Made by a program: the position numbers and the translations under genes
NCBI GenBank assembly: GCA_024690485.1
Contig: JAILPB010000109.1
Coordinates: 1 to 57,641 of the forward strand
Reading direction: 5' to 3'
Length of the DNA: 57,641 nt
Source: Butyrivibrio sp.
GTDB lineage: Bacteria > Bacillota > Clostridia > Lachnospirales > Lachnospiraceae
Part shown: one piece after another, positions 35,201-43,877 of the stretch
How positions within the stretch are numbered: the first letter of the stretch is position 1
Layout: each line of letters begins with the position of its first letter
Notes under the pieces: generated by a model
The model's database searches: none
Told to the model about the DNA's origin: nothing
The model's input: only the letters and a program-made list of their open reading frames with translations

Positions 35201-35974
35201 ATGAATATTAACGAAGAGAAGAGAAGCCAGTGGCAAGCCTTGAAGGGAATGGGATTTAAAGCCCATTGGGACTACTTCTGGGATTATTATAAAGTTCACG
35301 TATTAGTAGCTGTTATCGGCATCGCTTTTGTGGTAATGCTGATAAAAGATATCGCAAACAACCTACCCTTTGCGATAAATGCGATCTTCATAAACGCCAA
35401 TTCTATGCAGACTACAGAAGCTCTGGAAGCTGAATTTGCTGAGCATGAAGGCATCGATACCAAGGAAGCCGATGTTTCAATCGATGTTACAACAACCCTT
35501 TCACTTACAGCCTACGACAGCATGAATGTCACTACAGGTCAGAAGATCTACGCCATGATTGCTGCAAACGACCTGGATCTCATGATGGCTGACTCAGAAG
35601 TATTTGAAAATTATGCTAAAAACGAGGTTTTTGAAGATCTTAGAAATTATCTTAGTGAAGATGAGCTTTCTTCCCTTGGGGATAAGGTTTTCTATGTGGA
35701 TCAGGTTCAGATAGATAAGCTTCGAGAAGAAAAAGATTCCGCAACTCTCGACGATGTTGTTGCCGAAGAGACAGCACCTGCAGAATATGTATTTGAAAGA
35801 AAAGATCCTTCTGAAATGGAACAGCCGGTTCCTGTAGGAATCATCATGGAAGGAAACAAAACTCTTACAGATCTTGAATGCTACTATGGAACAACTCCGA
35901 TTGCAGGAATCGTAACCGGAACCCAGAGAGGCGAAACCGCTGCAGACCTTATCAGATTTTTACTTAATAAATAA
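35201..35974 (+). CDS. Membrane-anchored protein of unknown function
   Basis: This 257-residue protein has a GGAGG ribosome site. A cytosolic N-terminus of about 33 residues rich in Trp and Lys (WQALKGMGFKAHWDYFWDYY) precedes one membrane helix (VHVLVAVIGIAFVVMLIK). An outside domain of about 200 residues follows with TGQKIYAMIAANDLDLMMAD and VFEDLRNYLSEDELSSLGDK. That stretch recalls the hinge region of solute-binding proteins, so it may be a degenerate binding domain tethered to the membrane. It is transcribed alone and ends at a strong hairpin. Confidence 0.75.
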   Translation: MNINEEKRSQWQALKGMGFKAHWDYFWDYYKVHVLVAVIGIAFVVMLIKDIANNLPFAINAIFINANSMQTTEALEAEFAEHEGIDTKEADVSIDVTTTLSLTAYDSMNVTTGQKIYAMIAANDLDLMMADSEVFENYAKNEVFEDLRNYLSEDELSSLGDKVFYVDQVQIDKLREEKDSATLDDVVAEETAPAEYVFERKDPSEMEQPVPVGIIMEGNKTLTDLECYYGTTPIAGIVTGTQRGETAADLIRFLLNK

Positions 35975-35984
35975 TTAATACGAA

Positions 35985-36037
35985 AACCCTCATCCGTTTG
36001 ATGTAATGTAATTCAAAATACGGATGAGGGTTATTTT
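35985..36037. terminator. Bidirectional terminator between the 35201 gene and lysC
   Basis: AACCCTCATCCGT pairs with ACGGATGAGGGTT (13 bp) over a 22-nt loop. ATTTTT follows on the plus strand and TTCG on the minus. It serves the convergent genes, most strongly the plus-strand gene. Confidence 0.8.
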
Positions 36038-37357
36038 TCATAACTGTGTTACTACGAAGATGTCGTAGATAGCTTTTATTGCCTTTTCGAAATCTCTGTT
36101 CTCAACACCGATGATGATGTTAAGCTCTGAAGATCCCTGATCGATCATTCGAACATTGACACTTACGTGAGCCAGCGCAGAGAAAATTCTTGCAGCCGTT
36201 CCTCGTGTTCTCTTCATGCCTCGACCAACAACAGCGATAAGTGCAAGATCTGATTCAATTTCAAGAAGGTCAGGCTTAGCAAGTCTATGAATTTCTGAAA
36301 CTACTGCCTGCTCCTTGTCGATGAACTCGTCCTGAGCAACAAATACTGTCATGGTATCTATTCCTGAAGGAACGTGCTCGATTGAAATGTTCTGATCTTC
36401 AAATGCCTGAAGGACTCTTCTTACAAATCCAACCTCTGCATTCATCATATCCTTGGATACGTTCACGCAGCAGAAGCCCTTCCTTCCGGCAATGCCGGTG
36501 ATAGTAAAGGTTGACTTCTTAGCTGTTGACTCAACGATCCATGTTCCCGGATCCTCGGGCTTATTGGTATTTCTGATATTAATCGGGATACCCTCTTTTC
36601 TTACAGGGAAGATTGCATCCTCGTGAAGAACAGAAGCGCCCATGTATGCAAGCTCGCGAAGCTCTGTATATGTAATTGTCTCGATGGGCTGAGGTCTGTC
36701 GATGATTCTGGGGTCAGCTACAAGGAATCCTGAAACATCTGTCCAGTTCTCATAGACATCAGCATGGATTGCTCTTGCTACGATTGAACCTGTTATATCG
36801 GAACCGCCCCTTGAGAAGGTCTTGATCTTGCCATCCTCGAAGGCTCCGTAGAAACCTGAAATAACTGCCTTTTCAACACTTCTAAGTTTCTTTGCGACCT
36901 TTCTGTTTGTGATCTCTGCATCAAAGCTTCCGTCATCATCAAACAGTATGATCTCTGCAGGATCGATGAATTCGAATCCAAGGTAGTTGGACATCACTAT
37001 TCCGTTAAGGTACTCTCCTCTTGAAGCTGCATAGTCGCTACCTGCCTTTGCTTCAAAGTTGGATTTTATCTTTTCAAATTCTTCCTTAAGTGAAAGCTTA
37101 AGCTTAAGGCCTTTAATGATCTCATTGTATCTGGCTTCGATTGCTGCCAGTTCCTTACTAAAGTCCTTACCTTCTTCTGCAAGTTCATAGGTCTGATAAA
37201 GCATATCAGTAACCTTGGTATCCTTGCTGTTTCTCTTACCCGGAGCAGAAACCACTACGTATTTTCTCTCCTCGTCAGCTCTTATGATGTCTGCTACTTT
37301 TTGGAACTGTTTTGCGTCCGCAAGTGAGCTGCCGCCAAACTTAACTACCTTACTCAT
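36038..37357 (-). CDS. lysC: Aspartate kinase
   Basis: This 439-residue monofunctional enzyme phosphorylates aspartate, the first step to lysine, threonine and methionine. The N-terminal KFGGSSLAD motif, VVSAPGKR and FSRGGSDITGS are seen. Two ACT domains near the C-terminus (TITGIAGRKGFCCVNVS, LALIAVVGRGMKRTRGTAAR) should mediate feedback by lysine or threonine. It is the third gene of the ACT-hom-lysC set on the minus strand, 83 bp after hom. No lysine riboswitch was recognised. Confidence 0.94.
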   Translation of the reverse strand: MSKVVKFGGSSLADAKQFQKVADIIRADEERKYVVVSAPGKRNSKDTKVTDMLYQTYELAEEGKDFSKELAAIEARYNEIIKGLKLKLSLKEEFEKIKSNFEAKAGSDYAASRGEYLNGIVMSNYLGFEFIDPAEIILFDDDGSFDAEITNRKVAKKLRSVEKAVISGFYGAFEDGKIKTFSRGGSDITGSIVARAIHADVYENWTDVSGFLVADPRIIDRPQPIETITYTELRELAYMGASVLHEDAIFPVRKEGIPINIRNTNKPEDPGTWIVESTAKKSTFTITGIAGRKGFCCVNVSKDMMNAEVGFVRRVLQAFEDQNISIEHVPSGIDTMTVFVAQDEFIDKEQAVVSEIHRLAKPDLLEIESDLALIAVVGRGMKRTRGTAARIFSALAHVSVNVRMIDQGSSELNIIIGVENRDFEKAIKAIYDIFVVTQL

Positions 37358-37440
37358 TTTCTCATAATCTCCTGCACTTATTATTGTTACTATTCATTTC
37401 TGAGTCTTGGCTCTGAATAGCACCTTTCATATTTTCAAAA

Positions 37441-38646
37441 TCAAAGCATTCTGATATAGCCTTTTACGCCTGTAAGCTCTGAAAGCTTTGCTTCGAAGTC
37501 CTTCTCTGTGATCTCCTTAGTGATAAATGCAAACTCACCGGAAACCTTATCTGCCTTAACTTCCTTAAGACCGTCAAATAGTGCCTTTGCCTTGTCTGCA
37601 TTTCCTGCATCTGTTCTTACAAAGAAACATCTTACATCATCATCCTTTGATGCAACTTCTGCGGGAACGTTTCTGAGGTTCCAGTCAATGTGTCTGCCCT
37701 TGTGCTTAACGATGTCGATAACATCTGCAACAACAGCTGATGCAGTAGCCTCTTTTCCTGCACCCTTTCCGTAATACATTACGTCGCCGAGCATGTTGCC
37801 GTGAACATCTATGGCATTGAATACACCGTTAACTGTAGCAAGTGAATTGTCAAAAGGAATAAGGAAAGGTGCCACCATTGCAAAGAACTTACCATTCTCT
37901 CTCTTGCAGCTTCCAAGAAGCTTGATAGCCATCTTAAGGGATTTTGCATACTCAAAATCCTCTCCTGTTATCTTGGTGATACCCTCTGTGTAGATATCCT
38001 CGTATTTTACGAACTGACCGCTCATTATTGAAGCAAGGATTGCTGTCTTTCTGCAGGCATCGTGGCCTTCGATATCAGCCTCAGGATTTCTCTCAGCATA
38101 GCCCTTATCCTGCGCAACCTTAAGCACAGAATCAAAATCAGCACCTTCCTGATCCATCTTTGTCAGTATATAGTTTGTTGTTCCATTGAGAATTCCGGTA
38201 ATAGAGTCGACTTTCTCATGTCTTATAGAATCGTTCATTGAACGAAGAACAGGAATTCCGCCGCCTACGCTGGCTTCGAAAAGGTAGCTTGCGTTGTTCT
38301 TTTTTGCAAGCTCCACAAGCTCAGGGCCGTGAGCAGCTACAAGTTCCTTGTTAGATGTGCATACGCTTTTGCCCTTCATAAGAGCATTCTTTTCAAAAGT
38401 AAAAGCAGGTTCGATTCCTCCCATGGTTTCGCATATTACTTCCACCTCAGGATCGTTTAAGATTACATCAATATCATGTACAACCTGTGATTCATGCTTA
38501 TCTCCCGGAAAATCACGTAAATCCAGGATATATTTGATCTCAACCTTGTCACCGGCACTGTCTGCGACCTGCGCACCGTTTTCATCCAAAACCTTGGCAA
38601 CCCCGCTTCCAACTGTACCGTAGCCAAGCACTGCAATTTTAGTCAT
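37441..38646 (-). CDS. hom: Homoserine dehydrogenase
   Basis: This 401-residue protein reduces aspartate semialdehyde to homoserine. The NAD(P)-binding GYGTVGSGVAKVLDENG lies at the N-terminus. The catalytic core includes GGGIPVLRSMNDSI, LNGTTNYILTKM and DIEGHDACRK. The C-terminal part (VRCFFVRTDAGNADKAKALF) is a short ACT-type regulatory domain. A GAGGAGG site precedes the ATG. The gene lies between the ACT regulator and lysC, a threonine-branch operon lacking thrB and thrC here. Confidence 0.96.
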   Translation of the reverse strand: MTKIAVLGYGTVGSGVAKVLDENGAQVADSAGDKVEIKYILDLRDFPGDKHESQVVHDIDVILNDPEVEVICETMGGIEPAFTFEKNALMKGKSVCTSNKELVAAHGPELVELAKKNNASYLFEASVGGGIPVLRSMNDSIRHEKVDSITGILNGTTNYILTKMDQEGADFDSVLKVAQDKGYAERNPEADIEGHDACRKTAILASIMSGQFVKYEDIYTEGITKITGEDFEYAKSLKMAIKLLGSCKRENGKFFAMVAPFLIPFDNSLATVNGVFNAIDVHGNMLGDVMYYGKGAGKEATASAVVADVIDIVKHKGRHIDWNLRNVPAEVASKDDDVRCFFVRTDAGNADKAKALFDGLKEVKADKVSGEFAFITKEITEKDFEAKLSELTGVKGYIRML

Positions 38647-38706
38647 TTCATAATCCTCCTCGTTCCTGCTTTATATGTATATTCTTCGAATATTTTACGT
38701 TTTTAA

Positions 38707-39153
38707 TCAGCTAACTCTACCAACAATCTGTACTTTATGTACTCCCTGGGTCTCCTCGAGTTTAGCTATCATTTCAGAAATATCTCCGGTGGTGGGCAAA
38801 ACCTGTATAGCTACAGATAATGCAGCCACACCGTTATAGGGTATAGCCTGATGTATTGTGAGGATATTTGCTCCGCAATCTGCAATGATCTTAAGGACAA
38901 CTGATAAAAGACCAAGCTCGTCATCCATCTGAAGATTCAGAGTCAGTGTTGTTCCCTGCAGACTGTCATGAAATTCATAAATATCATCCTTGTACTTATA
39001 AAAAGAACTTCGGCTGATTCCAAGCCTCTCTGAAGCCTCGTTTACAGTTTTGCACTTGCCTGAATCAACAAGTTTCTTAGCCTCTAAGACCTTCAGCAAA
39101 ACTTCCGGAACTGCCTGCTTTTTAAGTACGTAGTATCCAGTTTCTTCGTTCAT
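38707..39153 (-). CDS. ACT-domain regulator, UPF0735/PheB family
   Basis: This 148-residue protein has an N-terminal helical, HTH-like segment (KCKTVNEASERLGISRSSFYK). A C-terminal ACT domain follows (LTLNLQMDDELGLLSVVLKI, ILTIHQAIPYNGVAALSVAI). This is the UPF0735 (PheB-like) family, often found upstream of hom. It probably senses an amino acid and adjusts the downstream genes, but the mechanism is not established. Its own promoter lies at 39210-39238. Confidence 0.9.
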   Translation of the reverse strand: MNEETGYYVLKKQAVPEVLLKVLEAKKLVDSGKCKTVNEASERLGISRSSFYKYKDDIYEFHDSLQGTTLTLNLQMDDELGLLSVVLKIIADCGANILTIHQAIPYNGVAALSVAIQVLPTTGDISEMIAKLEETQGVHKVQIVGRVS

Positions 39154-39195
39154 ATCTTTCCTCTTGGGATTGTTTTTGTAGCACGGACATTTGTG

Positions 39196-39238
39196 CGCTC
39201 ATGAGCGATATTCTATCACAACCAAGAGGTGTATGCAA
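39196..39238 (-). promoter_or_regulatory. Promoter of the ACT-hom-lysC operon with palindrome
   Basis: The -35 TTGCAT (39233-39238) and -10 TAGAAT (39210-39215) are 17 bp apart on the minus strand. The perfect 12-bp palindrome CGCTCATGAGCG (39196-39207) follows the -10 within 2 bp, a good place for an operator. Confidence 0.65.
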
Positions 39239-39309
39239 GCAGCATCTATGAATTTTTATGCAAAAAATATTTTTCCTCGAAATATGAAAAAAGGAACATT
39301 TCTGTTCCT

Positions 39310-40176
39310 TTAGATGTCTCCTTCAAATACAGTTGTAGCAGGCCCCGTCATATATACTGTTCCCGCTTCTCTATCCCAGTGGCATTGTATATCTCCGCCT
39401 CTGACATGAACCGTAATATTATCTGAAGTATGATCATTTAAGACGCAGGCAACAACCGTTGCACAGCATCCCGTTCCACAAGCCAGGGTCTCGCCAGTTC
39501 CGCGCTCCCATACACGCATGTGAACATTTTCTCTGTCATCTATAGAAACAAACTCAGTATTTATACAATTAGGGAAAAAGGGATGATGCTCGAATCTTGG
39601 CCCTATTTTTTCAAGATCAAGTGTATCAAGGCTTTCTCCTCTGTTTAAGAAAACAACTGCGTGTGGATTTCCCATGGACACGCAGGTCATAGCATATTCT
39701 TTATCAAGGACAGTAATCGGATAGTTCACGACACTGTCCTTAAGCATGGCTTTTTCATCGGGCAGTGCCACAGGTATGCTGGCCGGATTAAGAATCGGCA
39801 TACCCATGTTTACCCTGACACTGGTAACCATGTTATCCTCAGTTGTAAGATCAAGAAGTCTGACTCTTCCGCCGCTTATGATCTTAAGCTTCTTCTTATC
39901 TGTAAGACCTTTGTCGTACACAAACTTAGCAACGCATCTGATACCGTTTCCGCACATCTCGGAATAGGAACCGTCTGCGTTGTACATTTCCATCTCAAAA
40001 TCAGCCATCTCACCATCCATGGTGTTAATAAAGATCACACCATCTCCACCGATGCCAAAATGTCTGTCACTAAGAAGCCTGATAAGATCTGGCTTTTCCT
40101 CATTACTTATATGTTCTTTGCTGCTATCTATATAGATGTAGTCGTTTCCACATCCATGCATCTTTGTAAAATGCAT
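39310..40176 (-). CDS. dapF: Diaminopimelate epimerase
   Basis: This 288-residue protein converts LL-DAP to meso-DAP for peptidoglycan and lysine. The two catalytic cysteines are Cys75 in SEMCGNGIRC and the Cys of LACGTGCCATV near 233. MHGCGNDY at the N-terminus and GGDGVIF fit the family. GGAGG precedes the ATG. It is transcribed away from dapL, with which it shares a 182-bp divergent control region. The pairing marks the DAP-aminotransferase variant of the lysine pathway. Confidence 0.97.
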   Translation of the reverse strand: MHFTKMHGCGNDYIYIDSSKEHISNEEKPDLIRLLSDRHFGIGGDGVIFINTMDGEMADFEMEMYNADGSYSEMCGNGIRCVAKFVYDKGLTDKKKLKIISGGRVRLLDLTTEDNMVTSVRVNMGMPILNPASIPVALPDEKAMLKDSVVNYPITVLDKEYAMTCVSMGNPHAVVFLNRGESLDTLDLEKIGPRFEHHPFFPNCINTEFVSIDDRENVHMRVWERGTGETLACGTGCCATVVACVLNDHTSDNITVHVRGGDIQCHWDREAGTVYMTGPATTVFEGDI

Positions 40177-40234
40177 TTATATTCCTCCAAAAAATCCGCC
40201 GTTTGCGTAATCTTTTATCTTTACGATAAAAAGA

Positions 40235-40264
40235 ATTATACATTCAGTTTTTTATAACTGTCAA
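40235..40264 (-). promoter_or_regulatory. dapF promoter
   Basis: A consensus -35 TTGACA (40259-40264) and -10 TATAAT (40235-40240) are 18 bp apart on the minus strand, about 60 bp upstream of the start codon. Confidence 0.8.
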
Positions 40265-40273
40265 AAAAAATGT

Positions 40274-40303
40274 TTGCCATAAGTAACTATTTATGCGTAT
40301 TAT
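40274..40303 (+). promoter_or_regulatory. dapL promoter
   Basis: The -35 TTGCCA (40274-40279) and -10 TATTAT (40298-40303) are 18 bp apart on the plus strand. The -35 lies 9 bp from the dapF -35, so the two promoters are nearly back to back and may share control. Confidence 0.65.
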
Positions 40304-40358
40304 GGAAAAGAATTTTTGTATAAATACACATTTGTCTAATAAAAATTGGGAGGAAGTC

Positions 40359-41576
40359 ATGTTTGAACTTAATGAGAACTATTTAAAACTCCCCGGAAGC
40401 TACCTTTTTTCCACAATCGCTAAAAAGGTTTCCGCTTTCCAGGAAGCCAATCCGGATAAAAAAATAATTCGTCTTGGTATAGGCGATGTCACACAGCCCC
40501 TTTGCCCAGCAGTTATCTCTGCTCTTCACAAGGCCGTAGATGAGATGGCAGACGGTGCTACTTTCAAGGGCTACGCTCCCGACCTTGGTTATGAATTCCT
40601 TCGCCACGCAATGGCTGAGGATGATTTCAGAAGCCGCGGATGCGATATTGCAGATGATGAGATTTTTATCTCTGACGGTGCAAAGAGCGACTCCGCTAAT
40701 ATTCAGGAAATCTTTGGAGCAGACAGCAAGATTGCCGTTTGTGATCCTGTATATCCCGTATATGTGGATTCAAATGTAATGGCAGGAAGAACAGGCGAGT
40801 ATGATACAAATACAGAGACCTGGAGCAATGTAATATACATGCCCTGTCTTGCAGAGAATAACTTCGCGCCGGAGCTTCCTAATGAAACTCCCGACCTTAT
40901 CTACCTCTGCTTCCCCAACAATCCTACAGGAGCTACAATCACCAAGGCTCAGCTTCAGGAATGGGTTGATTACGCCAATAAAGTAGGTGCTGTGATCATC
41001 TATGATGCAGCCTACGAAGCATATATCTCAGAGGCAGACGTTCCTCATTCAATCTTTGAGTGCGAGGGTGCAAGAAGCTGCGCAATCGAGCTTAGATCCT
41101 TCTCAAAGAATGCAGGCTTTACAGGTCTTCGTCTTGGAGCAACAATCATTCCTCATGACTTAAAGAACAAGAACGGCGTAGAACTCCACAGTTTATGGGC
41201 TCGCCGCCACGGCACAAAATACAACGGTGCTCCCTACATCGTTCAGCGCGCAGGAGAAGCCTGCTACACAGCTGAAGGTAAGGCACAGCTTAAGGAACAG
41301 GTCTCCTACTACATGAAAAATGCATCCTACATCTACAATGGATTAAAGGACGCAGGATACACTGTTTCAGGCGGAGTTAACTCTCCTTACATCTGGCTTA
41401 GAACTCCCGGAGATATGACCAGCTGGGAATTCTTTGATCACCTTCTTGAAAAAGCAAATGTAGTAGGAACTCCCGGTTCAGGCTTTGGCCCCAGCGGAGA
41501 ACACTACTTCAGACTTACAGCCTTCGGTACATATGAAAACACCGTTGAAGCTGTTGAGAGATTTAAGGCTCTGTAA
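40359..41576 (+). CDS. dapL: LL-diaminopimelate aminotransferase
   Basis: The start is ATG 40359 (MFELNENYLKLPGSYLFS), with GGGAGG upstream; the frame opens earlier without a ribosome site. The product is 405 residues. It converts tetrahydrodipicolinate directly to LL-DAP using glutamate and PLP. Class I/II aminotransferase markers are FPNNPTGATITKAQL, IIYDAAYEAYI and the PLP lysine in ELRSFSKNAGFTGLRLG. The DapL start motif (LFSTIAKKVSAF) and KGYAPDLGYEFLR are clear. It lies opposite dapF. Confidence 0.96.
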   Translation: MFELNENYLKLPGSYLFSTIAKKVSAFQEANPDKKIIRLGIGDVTQPLCPAVISALHKAVDEMADGATFKGYAPDLGYEFLRHAMAEDDFRSRGCDIADDEIFISDGAKSDSANIQEIFGADSKIAVCDPVYPVYVDSNVMAGRTGEYDTNTETWSNVIYMPCLAENNFAPELPNETPDLIYLCFPNNPTGATITKAQLQEWVDYANKVGAVIIYDAAYEAYISEADVPHSIFECEGARSCAIELRSFSKNAGFTGLRLGATIIPHDLKNKNGVELHSLWARRHGTKYNGAPYIVQRAGEACYTAEGKAQLKEQVSYYMKNASYIYNGLKDAGYTVSGGVNSPYIWLRTPGDMTSWEFFDHLLEKANVVGTPGSGFGPSGEHYFRLTAFGTYENTVEAVERFKAL

Positions 41577-41603
41577 TTATATAGGCAAAAGAAAAACGCA
41601 AAG

Positions 41604-41650
41604 AGGCGTAAGATCATCCATTTACGGGTATTCTTACGCCTATATTTTTA
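41604..41650. terminator. Bidirectional terminator between dapL and nadE
   Basis: AGGCGTAAGA pairs with TCTTACGCCT (41604-41641) and is followed by ATATTTTTA on the plus strand. It also lies at the 3' end of the convergent nadE gene. Confidence 0.75.
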
Positions 41651-43825
41651 CATCCAGAGAATTGAACTTGCATCTGATGGCATACGAAGGTCTCCTCTTG
41701 GAGATACTGCAACCGATCCGACTTTTGGTCCGTCAGGAAGGCAGCTTCTCTTAAACTGCTGGGAGAAGAACCTCTTGCAGAAAACATCAAGCCATTTATC
41801 TATAGTCTTGTGATCATAGACAGAGATGTATGCAGGATCATAGGGATTTAAATCCTTTGCGTTCTTGCTCTGTCTCTTTTTTGTGCTGCCTTTTACATCG
41901 TCGCAGAAGGTCTTATATGCAATCCTTCTTATCTTCTCCTTGGAGAATCCGCATCTAAGAAGATAATACAGGAAGAAATCGTGAAGCTCATATGGGCCGA
42001 CAATTGATTCTGTCTCCTGAGAGATCACTCCGTCTGTGGGAGGTAAAAGCTCAGGGCTTACGGGAGTATCAAGAACGTCAAGAAGTATATTCCTTACTTC
42101 TGCGCTGCTCTTTGAACCATTATCCTTTAAGGGATTTGATATAAATCCGATCCATACAGTATCGCCCTCGGTTTCCACAGCCTTGCCTGCCTTTTTTACG
42201 CCTTTTTTCGGAGCACCGGGTTCGCAGCATTCATCTGCATAATATCTTACGAGATGTCTTACAAGGGTTTTTGGAACGCCACAGTTTACGCCGTACATGG
42301 ACATATGATCTCCGTTGTAAGTAGCCCATCCAAGAGCAAGCTCTGAGAGGTCGCCTGTTCCGATGACCATTCCGTTCATCTTATTTGCAATATCCATAAG
42401 GACCTGAGTGCGCTCACGGGCTTGTCCATTCTCGTAGGTCACGTCATGGGTTTTCATGCTCTGTCCGATATCTTTAAAATGCTGAGTCACAGCCTTCTTG
42501 ATATCAACCTCTTTTAAGGTTGTGCCAAGGGATTTTGCAAGGTTACATGCATTCTGATATGTCCTGTCTGTTGTTCCAAAGCAGGGCATTGTAACAGCGA
42601 TAATTCCACTTCTGTCAAGACCAAGCTTATCAAAGGCTCTTACTGTCACAAGAAAAGCCAGGGTTGAATCAAGGCCTCCTGAGACACCGATAACCGCAGT
42701 CTTACAGCCTGTGTGCTCAAGTCTCTTTTTAAGACCATTTGCCTGAATTGAGAGAATCTGCTCGCAGCGCCTTGTTCTCTCCATAGGATTTGCAGGAACG
42801 AAGGGCTTTTGAGGGAAGGTTCTATCCAGTCTAGTGACTTCCTTTTCAAAGCTTTCTGGATATTCCTCTTCAATGTCTTCAAAGAGGTTCTTATTTACTT
42901 CAAAGGTGTTCATTCTGCGGCGCTCGTGGCAAAGCCTTGATACATCGATATCCGCGTAGGTTATGCCGTTTTCAAATAGCTTCTGTTCAGAGAGGATGGT
43001 TCCATTTTCAGCTATTATGTTATGTCCTCCAAAAACCAGATCCTGTGTGGATTCTCCATCACCTGCAGATGCATAAACATAACCTGCAACCAGTCGTCCA
43101 CTGGTGGATTTAACCAGTTCTTTTCTATAACTGTCTTTTCCAACAATATCGTTAGAAGCAGAGAGGTTAACAATAAGAGTTGCTCCTGCCAGGGCATAAC
43201 TTGTGCTTGGGGGATTAGGCACCCACAGATCCTCGCAGATCTCGCAGGCAACCTTAAGGCCCTTTACAGAGCTTGTAAGATCCAGGATTACCTTTCCAAA
43301 GGTTACGCTCTCGCTATCTGTATCTCCATCCTCGTCAAAGTCATCGTCCTCATCGTAGTCTTCATCATCGTCATCGTAGAATCTGATGCCGTGAAGGTCG
43401 ATATAGGCATCCTTTTCCACAGTATCTCCGCTTGCAAAATATCTCTTTTCATAGAACTCGCCGTAGTTTGGCAGATTGTACTTAGGTACTATGCCAAGTA
43501 TTGAGCCCTTCTGAACTATAGCTGCGCAGTTATAGAGCTTTCCGTCATGTTCAAAGGGAAGTCCCACAAAAGAAATCAGGTCGTAGCTTCTGCTATGCTC
43601 TACAATTAGCTGCAATGCCTTTAACGCAGCATCTATCAGCGTGTCATGTAAAAACAGATCGTTACAGGTATATCCTGTAAGTACAAGTTCTGGAAATACC
43701 AGTATCTTAGCTCCTCTATCTGCTGCCTCATCCATCTGCGCCATAACCTGATTTGCATTATAAAATGGATCAGCTACTTTAATCTTTGGTGTTGCTGCCG
43801 CAACCTTGATAAATCCGTCCTTCAT
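41648..43825 (-). CDS. nadE: Glutamine-dependent NAD+ synthetase with an acidic insertion
   Basis: The start is ATG 43825 after GAGGAGG; the frame opens 21 bp upstream. The product is 725 residues, long for the family (about 640). The N-terminal nitrilase-type glutaminase has Glu in LVFPELVLTGY, Lys in GIVPKYNLP and Cys in ACEICEDLWVP. The C-terminal synthetase has the P-loop GVSGGLDSTLAF. It amidates nicotinate adenine dinucleotide to NAD+. Residues about 151-171 are a run of mostly Asp and Glu inside the glutaminase domain (43313-43375), an unusual insertion. A palindrome overlies the ribosome site upstream. Confidence 0.95.
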   Translation of the reverse strand: MKDGFIKVAAATPKIKVADPFYNANQVMAQMDEAADRGAKILVFPELVLTGYTCNDLFLHDTLIDAALKALQLIVEHSRSYDLISFVGLPFEHDGKLYNCAAIVQKGSILGIVPKYNLPNYGEFYEKRYFASGDTVEKDAYIDLHGIRFYDDDDEDYDEDDDFDEDGDTDSESVTFGKVILDLTSSVKGLKVACEICEDLWVPNPPSTSYALAGATLIVNLSASNDIVGKDSYRKELVKSTSGRLVAGYVYASAGDGESTQDLVFGGHNIIAENGTILSEQKLFENGITYADIDVSRLCHERRRMNTFEVNKNLFEDIEEEYPESFEKEVTRLDRTFPQKPFVPANPMERTRRCEQILSIQANGLKKRLEHTGCKTAVIGVSGGLDSTLAFLVTVRAFDKLGLDRSGIIAVTMPCFGTTDRTYQNACNLAKSLGTTLKEVDIKKAVTQHFKDIGQSMKTHDVTYENGQARERTQVLMDIANKMNGMVIGTGDLSELALGWATYNGDHMSMYGVNCGVPKTLVRHLVRYYADECCEPGAPKKGVKKAGKAVETEGDTVWIGFISNPLKDNGSKSSAEVRNILLDVLDTPVSPELLPPTDGVISQETESIVGPYELHDFFLYYLLRCGFSKEKIRRIAYKTFCDDVKGSTKKRQSKNAKDLNPYDPAYISVYDHKTIDKWLDVFCKRFFSQQFKRSCLPDGPKVGSVAVSPRGDLRMPSDASSILWM

Positions 43826-43830
43826 GTATT

Positions 43831-43861
43831 CCTCCTCTATAAACACCAGTTTATAGCTAAT
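43831..43861. promoter_or_regulatory. Palindrome abutting the nadE ribosome site
   Basis: CTATAAAC, 4 nt, GTTTATAG (43837-43856) touches the AGGAGG of nadE on the minus strand. The same palindrome with the same flanks (ATTAG before, AGGAGG after) precedes hisC at 46702-46721. Either a DNA operator or an RNA hairpin that masks the ribosome site would fit. Confidence 0.6.
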
Positions 43862-43877
43862 GTTCCAAAACTTTTTG

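Noticed and set aside
39154-39300. T-box or lysine riboswitch before the ACT-hom-lysC genes
   Set aside because: The leader is under 60 nt from the -10 box and has no T-box core motif or lysine-riboswitch features.
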